Origin: Alphaproteobacteria bacterium
GTDB taxonomy: Bacteria > Pseudomonadota > Alphaproteobacteria > Rs-D84
Direction of reading: 5' to 3'
Assembly: GCA_017964865.1 (NCBI GenBank)
Contig: JAGCRE010000102.1
Coordinates: forward strand, 1 to 9,345
Length of the DNA: 9,345 nt
Shown here: positions 1 through 6,556 of the stretch, in pieces
How the letters are laid out: each line of letters begins with the position of its first letter
How positions within the stretch are numbered: the stretch's first letter is position 1
Notes under the pieces: model-generated
What the model saw: only the letters and a program-made list of their open reading frames with translations
Databases searched by the model: none
What the model was told of the DNA's origin: nothing
Made by a program: the position numbers and the translations under genes

Positions 1-863
1 ATGAGTTAAGGCGTATATTTGGTGCGGCACGTTTGAACGGTATGCTGACCACGTTGGGATTAAAACCAGGCGAAGCAATTACCCACCCATGGATAACCAA
101 GGCATTAGAGAAAGCACAAAAACGTGTTGAGGCAAGATATTTTGAAATGCGTAAGGAATTGTTGAAATACGACGACGTTATGAACGAACAACGTTCGGTT
201 GTCTATAAGCAACGTGACGATTTGATGACATCAAATGATTTAAGTGGACTGGCCCGCGAAATGATTGGCGATGTTGTTGAAATGATGTGCGAAAACAATA
301 TTCCAGAAAAAGTTTTGCCAGCAGACTGGAACATTACCGCGATTCACAATGCAATGTTACAGACGTTCGCACTGGATATCACTGATATTGAAAAATGGAA
401 AACAGACGAAGAAATTACCGATCGTAAAGCGTTTGAGGTGTTGAACGGGTTGGCATTGCGTCGTTATGAACAACAGACGGAAAAATATGGCACAGAATTA
501 ATGCAGATGGCATCGCGTCAAATGATGCTGGGGGCATTAGATGCGGTATGGAAACGGCACTTGCAACAAATGGACTACCTGCAGACAGCAATTGGTTTGC
601 GTGGTTATGCCCAGAAAAATCCGCTTTACGAATATAAACGCGAAGCATTGGGATTGTTCAAGAACACAATTAACAATTTCAAAGCAATGTCGGTGGCGTA
701 TATTTGCCGTATGGAATTGACACGTGAAAAAGTCGATGCTGCGGCCGCTGAACATGCAAAACATGATGCAGATATGAACCAATCGACCGAGGCACGTCGT
801 AATGCACCGTGTCCATGTGGGTCGGGTTTGAAATACAAACACTGTCATGGAAAATTAAGTTGA
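1..863 (+). CDS. secA: Protein translocase subunit SecA, C-terminal part (5' end outside window)
   Basis: SecA is the cytoplasmic ATPase that pushes preproteins through the SecYEG channel. The reading frame is open from base 3, so an ATG at 33 is internal; about 286 C-terminal residues are present. Visible in order: the end of the motor region ('RIFGAARLNGML' then 'LKPGEAITHPW'), the helical scaffold with 'ELLKYDDVMNEQR', the helical wing, and the conserved two-helix-finger stretch 'VWKRHLQQMDYLQ' followed by 'GLRGYAQKNP'. After a short charged linker comes the C-terminal zinc-binding tail CPCGSGLKYKHCH, a complete CxCx8CH metal site (codons 810-848) that in known SecA proteins contacts SecB and phospholipid. 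The tail is intact, so this is a normal gene end. The stop TGA is followed at once by an in-frame TAA. The next gene begins 30 bases downstream with no terminator between. Identification is very secure. Confidence 0.97.
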   Translation, partial: ELRRIFGAARLNGMLTTLGLKPGEAITHPWITKALEKAQKRVEARYFEMRKELLKYDDVMNEQRSVVYKQRDDLMTSNDLSGLAREMIGDVVEMMCENNIPEKVLPADWNITAIHNAMLQTFALDITDIEKWKTDEEITDRKAFEVLNGLALRRYEQQTEKYGTELMQMASRQMMLGALDAVWKRHLQQMDYLQTAIGLRGYAQKNPLYEYKREALGLFKNTINNFKAMSVAYICRMELTREKVDAAAAEHAKHDADMNQSTEARRNAPCPCGSGLKYKHCHGKLS

Positions 864-893
864 TAAAGACCAAAAAGCAAAGGAAAGGCGGAT

Positions 894-1607
894 ATGTTTT
901 TGGTAAAGTTGTCTTTTATATTCGGGGTGATTGTGTCGGCACCAATCCGTAACAGTCGCACCCGTCGTCGTATTCGTGGCAAAATCAACCTGTTTATATT
1001 ACGGCCATATATTCGACGTTTTATGAAACGCGAATATGGAATCAAAATAAATTCATTGTCTTTTGTTCGCCAGCAATCACTTAATCGGGTTGTTGGATTG
1101 GTAAATGATAAATACTTTGTCAAAATCTTTCGTAACATTTCGGTAAAACGCATTCAAGATTTTGCTGAATTAATGGGTATTGTTGAAAATTCGTTATCTG
1201 TTACGGTGCCACATATTGTTGCCGATGATAAAATTGCAATGTTTTCATACGAAAAGATTGACGGTGTTGATATAAACGAATTTGATAAATCACGAATTCA
1301 ACGCGATAAAAAAAGATTATTCACCCAGGTCCAAGATATTATTGCACAATTACAATCAATAAACGTTCGTAGAATACCACAATTCGACAGATTCTTGACA
1401 GATATATATTCGCAAAAATACGGTAACCCAACGGTGCGTTCCACCAGTTTGACGTTGGGGCATTTTGATGTGAACCTTGGAAACTTTCTTTATGATAAAA
1501 ATATGAATATAACATCGGTAATTGATTGGGATACAATCGCAATTACTGACGATGTGGACGCGTGTTGGGGCGTGTTTATGCGTTACTGGAACAACAGGTA
1601 TAAATAA
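894..1607 (+). CDS. Kinase-like protein of the aminoglycoside phosphotransferase / choline kinase superfamily
   Basis: This 237-residue protein has a small kinase fold. Visible landmarks are a probable ATP-anchoring lysine at K77 in 'YFVKIF', a hinge-like 'FSYEKIDG' at 117-124, the catalytic-loop motif 'GHFDVNLGNFL' at 189-199 (D192 as presumed base, N197 as metal ligand) and the second metal-binding motif 'VIDWD' at 209-213 (D211). These match the HxDxxxxN and IDxD motifs of the superfamily. The first 48 residues are not kinase-like: a hydrophobic start (residues 3-17) is followed by an arginine/lysine-rich stretch, 'RNSRTRRRIRGK', which suggests peripheral membrane attachment. The family also phosphorylates sugars, choline and lipopolysaccharide precursors, so an envelope-glycan kinase is possible and drug resistance should not be assumed. 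The ATG at 894 has a good ribosome site, AGGAAAGG at 881-888. The gene is visibly more AT-rich than its neighbours. The superfamily call is good; the substrate is unknown. Confidence 0.8.
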   Translation: MFLVKLSFIFGVIVSAPIRNSRTRRRIRGKINLFILRPYIRRFMKREYGIKINSLSFVRQQSLNRVVGLVNDKYFVKIFRNISVKRIQDFAELMGIVENSLSVTVPHIVADDKIAMFSYEKIDGVDINEFDKSRIQRDKKRLFTQVQDIIAQLQSINVRRIPQFDRFLTDIYSQKYGNPTVRSTSLTLGHFDVNLGNFLYDKNMNITSVIDWDTIAITDDVDACWGVFMRYWNNRYK

Positions 1608-1612
1608 AAGAT

Positions 1613-4600
1613 ATGGCGGGCAGTTTTGTTCATCTTCACGTGCATACACGATTGTCTATTGGGCAATCGACATTATTGATTGCACCACCCAAAAAAGCAC
1701 CTGCGGAAATTGTGGCAAAAACAATTCCATCTATGTGTGCTGCATACGGTATGACCGCGTGTGCGTTGACCGATACAAACCTTATGTCGGCATGTGCAGA
1801 ATTTTCTGATGTATTACCGTCAAAACATTTGCAACCAATTATCGGGGTTGAACTGTCGTTAAATCATCACAATGCCGATCCAAAAATTTTACGCCAGTCC
1901 AGTTTAAGTAAAATTGTATTGCTGGCCCAGAATCATGACGGATACTTAAACCTTTGCGAATTGTCGCGAATTATGTATATGCGAACAGAAAACTATCATC
2001 TGGGGCCATATATCACTTTTGACGAACTGGAATCGCACAGTAATGGTGTGATTTGTTTGTCGGGTGCACATACAGGGCCATTGGGTATGGCGATATTGAA
2101 CAAACAAAACGATTTGGCCCGCAGTTATGCAAAACGGATGACCGGGATATTTGGCGACCGGTTTTATATTGAAATCCAGCGACATGGTTTGGACGACGAA
2201 ATAAATACAGAACCAGAATTTTTGGCCATTGCGGTTGAGCAAAACATACCAATTGTTGCAACAAATGATGTCTGTTTTGCCACGCGTGATGATTACGAGG
2301 CTGCAGACGCCCTGTCCTGTATTTTGGGCCAGACAAAGGTTATTGACCCAAAGCGTCCACGTAAATCATCAGAACAATACTTTAAATCAGCCGAAGAAAT
2401 GGCGGAATTGTTTTCTGATTTGCCCGAAGCAATTGAAAATACGGTCGTGATTGCACAACGTTGTGGTTTTATGGTCAATGTTCACGAAAAACCATTATTA
2501 CCACGTTTCGGTGAAAATTTCGAAGTTGAATGCCAAATGTTACGCGATGATACTATGGCGGGTTTGGCACGTCGATTAAAAGAACATAAAATCAAAGATA
2601 CAAAACCATACTATGACCAAGCGGAATTTGAATTGGGCGTTGTTATTGGTATGGGTTTTCCGGGATACTTTTTAATCGTTGCGGAATACATTAATTGGTG
2701 TCGAAACAATGATATTTTGACGGGTCCGGGACGTGGTTCGGGTGCGGGTTCAATTATCGCATGGGCGTTGGGTATTACACACGTTAATCCGTTAAAGTAT
2801 GGTTTGCTTTTCGAACGTTTCTTGAACCCAGATCGTATTTCAATGCCCGATTTCGACGTTGACTTTGAACCCGAAGGAATCGAAACAGTGTTAAAGCACG
2901 TGTGTGATAAATATGGTGCAGAATCGGTCTGTCGTATTATCACGTTTGGCGGACTAAAGGCCAAGGGGGCAATTCGTGACGTTGGTCGTGTGTATGGTTT
3001 ACCCTATTCTAAGACAGATCGGTTTACAAAACTTATCCCGGACGATGCCAAAACGTTAAAGGGTGCGGTAGATGAGTCGGCAGAAATTCAAGGTATTCTG
3101 GACAACGATGCCGATATGAAAAAGGTTGTTGAAATTGCCGAAGAATTAGAGGGTTCGTATCGTAACCTGGGACAACACGCATGTGGGGTGGTTATTGGTG
3201 ACCGTCCCACAACAAAAATTGCACCGGTTTATCGTGACCCTGCAAACCCGTTGCCGTCCAGCCAATATGACGGACATTATTTGGAGGCAACCGGTTTAAT
3301 CAAATTTGACTTTTTGGGTTTGGAAACACTTATCATATTGAAAAATGCAATTAAATTGATTCAACAGACACGTGGTATAAATGTCAACCTGGACACGATT
3401 CCAACCGACGACAAAAAAACAATTCAATTATGGCAGAACGGTTTCACAGAAGGCATATTCCAATTCGATGCCCCGTTTGTAAAACAAACGCTGCGTAAAA
3501 TGCGACCAACAAATTTCTTGGAAATTTCGGCATTAAACGCATTAAATCGTCCGGGGCCAATTCAATATATTCCTCAATTTATTGCACGTATGCATGGCGA
3601 AGAAGAAATCGAATATGTTCATCCATTGGCCGAACCAATATTAAAAGAAACCTACGGCATTATTGTGTATCAAGAACAGGTTATGTTATTAACACGTGCA
3701 TTGGCAGACTTTACACGTGGCCAATCGGATACTGTACGTAAGGCGATGGGTAAAAAGAAGTTAGATTTGCTGGCGGAATTAGAGGTTAAATTCCTTGATG
3801 GGTGCGAAAAGAAAGGAACATTAAACAATGAACAAGCCAAAGATTTGTGGGAAAAGTTCAAAAAGTTCGCAGAATACGCATTTAATAAATCACACGCAAT
3901 CGCATATTCTGTTGTTGCAAACCAATGTGCGTATTTGAAAGCAAACTATACCCCTGAATTTTTAGCGGCGGCAATGTCCAGCGAACTGAATTCGACCGAA
4001 AAATTGCTTTTGTTGATGGACGATGCCAAAACTAATTTTGGTATTCAAATTGTTCCACCAGATATAAATACCAGTGAATCTTTGTTCACTGTGCGTGATG
4101 GCAAGATTATATATGGTCTGGCCGCGATTAAGGGTGTTGGCGTTGCCGCGACCGATGTCATTGTGCGGGAACGCAATGAACACGGACGATTCAAGAATTT
4201 AACCGATTTTGCAAAGCGTTGTGCACCATTTATTAATAAACGTGTGCTTGAGGCATTTGCACGTGTTGGTGTTTTGGATTCACTGGAACCCAATCGTGCA
4301 TTGATATTTATGAACGCTGATGCGATTTTGTCCTATGCGTCAAAGTCCAAAGACGGTGCGAATTCATTATCATTGTTTGCAAACACTATCGAAGATGACG
4401 TATCCGAAGACCGCTTGCACAAGAATTTAACCAAGACGACACCATGGAATTTTTCGGTTCGTTTGGAAAATGAATTGGCGGCATTGGGGTTCTATATATC
4501 GGCCCACCCGTTGGATCAATACAAACATTTAATTGCTCGCACCCATTTGGCAACAAGTGCGTCACTGGACAGTATTGGCGATCGTAAACCGGTCCAGATT

Positions 4601-5059
4601 GCCGCGAACGTCAGTTCGTTTTCACGTCGTAAAACCAAGACCGGCAAAGAAATGATAACCATAAATGCGTCCGACAGTTTTGGTAATATCGATGCGGTTG
4701 CGTTTGGTGATTCTGTAATAGAATTTGCAAATATGTTGGGTAACGAAAGTGTCGTCCTTATTTCTGGCAAGACATCAAATCGTGATGATCGCGTATCGAT
4801 TTTTGTTGATTCAATCATACCTTTGTCCACATGGGTTGCCCAGATTGCAAAGAAAATAACCCTTGATATATCAAATGCCCGCGTGTTGGCAGACGTAAAA
4901 AAGGCACTTGGCACGTTGCCACGTGGGGCAACAATGGTTGAATTGAATTTACATTCTGATGGCAAGACGACAACAATGCGTCTGCGTAATGGCGTGACAT
5001 TGGGTTCAAATACTGCGGCCGATATGGCGGCGTTGGGAATACGGGTAAAAATCGAATGA
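1613..5059 (+). CDS. dnaE: DNA polymerase III alpha subunit (replicative polymerase)
   Basis: DnaE is the catalytic polymerase of the replisome. At 1148 residues it is full length for the DnaE1 type. Domains: a PHP domain at about 1-280, opening 'FVHLHVHTRLS'; the polymerase core, with 'GPGRGSGAGS' near 372-381 and the catalytic aspartates D413 and D415 in 'PDFDVDF', then D566 in 'KFDFLGL'; a helix-hairpin-helix region around 'AAIKGVG' (near 840); an OB-fold at about 992-1072 ('SFSRRKTKTGKEM'); and a short C-terminal remnant of the tau-binding domain. The polymerase triad is intact. In the PHP domain H9, H11, E80 and H108 remain, but T55, C221 and A231 stand where active PHP domains normally carry histidine, so proofreading by this domain is unlikely. 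The ATG at 1613 is required for the 'FVHLHVHT' start. It lies 5 bases after the kinase stop with only a weak ribosome site, suggesting translational coupling. The 'ALTDTN' motif points to Alphaproteobacteria. Confidence 0.97.
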   Translation: MAGSFVHLHVHTRLSIGQSTLLIAPPKKAPAEIVAKTIPSMCAAYGMTACALTDTNLMSACAEFSDVLPSKHLQPIIGVELSLNHHNADPKILRQSSLSKIVLLAQNHDGYLNLCELSRIMYMRTENYHLGPYITFDELESHSNGVICLSGAHTGPLGMAILNKQNDLARSYAKRMTGIFGDRFYIEIQRHGLDDEINTEPEFLAIAVEQNIPIVATNDVCFATRDDYEAADALSCILGQTKVIDPKRPRKSSEQYFKSAEEMAELFSDLPEAIENTVVIAQRCGFMVNVHEKPLLPRFGENFEVECQMLRDDTMAGLARRLKEHKIKDTKPYYDQAEFELGVVIGMGFPGYFLIVAEYINWCRNNDILTGPGRGSGAGSIIAWALGITHVNPLKYGLLFERFLNPDRISMPDFDVDFEPEGIETVLKHVCDKYGAESVCRIITFGGLKAKGAIRDVGRVYGLPYSKTDRFTKLIPDDAKTLKGAVDESAEIQGILDNDADMKKVVEIAEELEGSYRNLGQHACGVVIGDRPTTKIAPVYRDPANPLPSSQYDGHYLEATGLIKFDFLGLETLIILKNAIKLIQQTRGINVNLDTIPTDDKKTIQLWQNGFTEGIFQFDAPFVKQTLRKMRPTNFLEISALNALNRPGPIQYIPQFIARMHGEEEIEYVHPLAEPILKETYGIIVYQEQVMLLTRALADFTRGQSDTVRKAMGKKKLDLLAELEVKFLDGCEKKGTLNNEQAKDLWEKFKKFAEYAFNKSHAIAYSVVANQCAYLKANYTPEFLAAAMSSELNSTEKLLLLMDDAKTNFGIQIVPPDINTSESLFTVRDGKIIYGLAAIKGVGVAATDVIVRERNEHGRFKNLTDFAKRCAPFINKRVLEAFARVGVLDSLEPNRALIFMNADAILSYASKSKDGANSLSLFANTIEDDVSEDRLHKNLTKTTPWNFSVRLENELAALGFYISAHPLDQYKHLIARTHLATSASLDSIGDRKPVQIAANVSSFSRRKTKTGKEMITINASDSFGNIDAVAFGDSVIEFANMLGNESVVLISGKTSNRDDRVSIFVDSIIPLSTWVAQIAKKITLDISNARVLADVKKALGTLPRGATMVELNLHSDGKTTTMRLRNGVTLGSNTAADMAALGIRVKIE

Positions 5060-5904
5060 TGAAACATATACCGGTTTTATTAGATTCTGTAATTAAATCA
5101 CTTGGTGATTTGCATGGTAAACGTGTCGTTGATTGCACATTTGGTGCGGGTGGTTATACGCGGGCTTTCCTGGGTATGGGTGCATCTGTTATTGCATTTG
5201 ATCGCGATCCAAATGTTACGGATGATGCAAAACAAATTCAAAAAGAATACGGCAACACGTTCCGGTTTATTCCCGAAACATTTTCACACCTGAACGATTT
5301 AGACGAACAATTTGACGCGATTGTTTTTGATTTGGGAATATCGTCGATGCAGATTGATATCGCAGATCGTGGTTTTTCATTTCGTATGGATGGACCGCTG
5401 GATATGCGTATGTCGGGAAACGGTTTAACGGCGGCTGAATTAATTGCAAAAACCCCGACCGATGAATTGGCACAAATTTTGCGTGAATATGGCGATGTAA
5501 AAAAGGCGAATCTTTTGGCACGTGTTATGCGGGAAAAATTGCCCAAAACAACATTTGAATTGCGTGATTTGATTCATAACCCAAATGATATTGCCCCGGT
5601 CTTCCAGGCATTACGTATTGCGGTGAACGATGAATTTGGGGAATTAAAGCGTGCTTTGGCATCGGTGCCCGACAAACTTGTTACTGGTGGAAAATGCATT
5701 TGTGTAACGTTTCATTCGATTGAAGACAGAATTGTAAAAACTATTTTTCGTGATTGGACAACACCGCCGGGCGACGTGCGTTTACCAACAACCCGCCCCG
5801 CCCCATTTGAAATGATAAAACCGGCAAAGCCATCTGGGGATGAAATAAAAAACAATCCACGTTCACGCAGTGCTCATATGCGTGGGGTGATAAAAACGTG
5901 TTGA
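5056..5904 (+). CDS. rsmH: 16S rRNA (cytosine(1402)-N(4))-methyltransferase RsmH
   Basis: RsmH (formerly MraW) methylates N4 of C1402 in the ribosomal P-site using S-adenosylmethionine. Visible family motifs: 'HIPVLLDSVI' at the N-terminus, 'DCTFGAGGYTRAFL' (the SAM-binding glycine loop), 'VIAFDRDP', 'FDLGISSMQID', 'RGFSFRMDGPLDMRM', 'FQALRIAVNDEF' and 'VTFHSIEDRIVK', ending with a typical 'NPRSRSAHMR' tail. At 282 residues it is somewhat shorter than the usual 300-315, through compact loops, not loss of motifs. Its ATG shares the ATGA with the dnaE stop; a second ATG follows at 5059, so the exact first codon is uncertain by one residue. No clear ribosome site precedes it, so reinitiation by ribosomes finishing dnaE is likely. 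In most bacteria rsmH begins the division and cell wall (dcw) cluster before ftsL and ftsI; here neither follows. Identification is secure. Confidence 0.96.
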   Translation: MMKHIPVLLDSVIKSLGDLHGKRVVDCTFGAGGYTRAFLGMGASVIAFDRDPNVTDDAKQIQKEYGNTFRFIPETFSHLNDLDEQFDAIVFDLGISSMQIDIADRGFSFRMDGPLDMRMSGNGLTAAELIAKTPTDELAQILREYGDVKKANLLARVMREKLPKTTFELRDLIHNPNDIAPVFQALRIAVNDEFGELKRALASVPDKLVTGGKCICVTFHSIEDRIVKTIFRDWTTPPGDVRLPTTRPAPFEMIKPAKPSGDEIKNNPRSRSAHMRGVIKTC

Positions 5905-5930
5905 CCGATATATGCGATTTTGTGTAATAT
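5901..5930 (+). promoter_or_regulatory. Probable sigma70-type promoter for the CPVC membrane protein
   Basis: TTGACC at 5901-5906 overlaps the rsmH stop codon. It is followed after 18 bases by TAATAT at 5925-5930 (an alternative -10, TGTAAT at 5923-5928, gives 16 bases). Transcription would start near 5936-5938, leaving a leader of about 14 bases before the ATG at 5951. The same TTGACC hexamer occurs in the next promoter at 6505. This is based on consensus matching by eye. Confidence 0.55.
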
Positions 5931-5940
5931 AAATGGAAAA

Positions 5941-5948
5941 AGGAAAGG
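5941..5948 (+). promoter_or_regulatory. Ribosome binding site that selects the start at 5951
   Basis: AGGAAAGG ends two bases before the ATG at 5951, with an AGGA core at 5941-5944 at proper distance. An in-frame ATG at 5933 has no purine-rich site upstream and would lie before the predicted transcription start. The same AGGAAAGG octamer precedes the kinase gene at 881-888. Confidence 0.65.
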
Positions 5949-5950
5949 AA

Positions 5951-6487
5951 ATGAAAAAATTATCAGTTGTTTTATTTGGTATACTTGCCTTTATGGGTGT
6001 TGCGGACGCGTTTTGTCCGGTTTGCACTGTGGCGGTTGGTGCCGGATTGGAGGGGGCCCGTGTTCTGGGTGTATCCGACGTTATTACCGGACTGTGGGCG
6101 GGCGGTTTAATGTTGTCGCTGGCGGCATGGACGGCCGACTATATGCGTCGCCATGGTGTGCGTAATCGTTTAATGTTTATATTGAATTATGCTGTCTATT
6201 ATGGATTGTTGGCATTGGTGTATTTCGTCCCAGCGGGTCATCCAACACTGCGGTTTGGTTTTGCAACCATGTGGGGCATTGATCAATTTTTCCTGGGGTC
6301 GGTGATTGGTTCGCTGGTATTCTTGGCGGCCGGCAAATGGTATGAACGGATTAAGGCTAAAAACGGTGGCCACGCATGGTTTCCATTTCAAAAGGTTGTA
6401 TGGCCACTGGGGGCGTTGGCAATTACAACATTGGTTTTCTGGGCAATAATATATTGGTTGCCGGGTGTTGGTATCGTGCTGTATTAG
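5951..6487 (+). CDS. Unrecognised polytopic membrane protein with exported CPVC motif
   Basis: A 178-residue protein whose function I do not recognise. Residues 1-20 form a signal peptide or signal anchor ('MKKLSVVLFGILAFMGVADA'), with a plausible cleavage site after ADA. Right after it comes 'FCPVCTVAVGAG', a CxxC pair (C22, C25) that would face the periplasm. Four further hydrophobic helices follow at about 43-62, 73-94, 107-127 and 147-170, separated by the basic loops 'DYMRRHGVRNR' and 'KWYERIKAKNGG'. I recall similar 'CPxCTVAVGAG' membrane proteins in poorly characterised bacteria, but I cannot name a family. The CxxC suggests metal binding or thiol-disulfide exchange; there is no thioredoxin fold. 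An alternative start at 5933 would add six residues (MEKGKE), but 5951 is preferred because of AGGAAAGG at 5941 and the promoter position. The gene ends in TAG and is followed directly by the next promoter. Confidence 0.85.
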   Translation: MKKLSVVLFGILAFMGVADAFCPVCTVAVGAGLEGARVLGVSDVITGLWAGGLMLSLAAWTADYMRRHGVRNRLMFILNYAVYYGLLALVYFVPAGHPTLRFGFATMWGIDQFFLGSVIGSLVFLAAGKWYERIKAKNGGHAWFPFQKVVWPLGALAITTLVFWAIIYWLPGVGIVLY

Positions 6488-6504
6488 CACACGAACAAAA
6501 GCTA

Positions 6505-6533
6505 TTGACCCATATTCCAAAAAATGATAAAAT
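6505..6533 (+). promoter_or_regulatory. Strong sigma70-type promoter for the cysteine-rich protein gene
   Basis: TTGACC at 6505-6510, a 17-base spacer, and TAAAAT at 6528-6533. The -10 is preceded by TGA at 6525-6527, which fits an extended -10 (TGn). Transcription is expected near 6540. The ATG at 6524 lies inside this promoter, so it cannot be translated from this transcript, which moves the likely start codon to the TTG at 6557. Confidence 0.65.
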
Positions 6534-6543
6534 ATGGTAAGCA

Positions 6544-6550
6544 AGAGAGA
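6544..6550 (+). promoter_or_regulatory. Ribosome binding site supporting a TTG start at 6557
   Basis: AGAGAGA lies six bases before the TTG at 6557. It is a partial match to AGGAGG. The competing ATG at 6524 is preceded by CCATATTCCAAAAA, which has no Shine-Dalgarno character. Confidence 0.5.
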
Positions 6551-6556
6551 ATTACA

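Noticed and set aside
1522..1809. Open frame on the + strand across the kinase/dnaE junction
   Set aside because: It overlaps both conserved genes in another frame and gives no plausible protein; the cysteine-rich look is an accident of frame.
4516..5067. 183-codon open frame on the minus strand within dnaE
   Set aside because: It lies antisense to conserved dnaE sequence and has no recognisable motif or ribosome site; it is a shadow of biased codon use.
6476..6490. Perfect 5-bp inverted repeat GTGCT / AGCAC around the stop of the CPVC protein
   Set aside because: The stem is short and no T-run follows, so it cannot be called a terminator.
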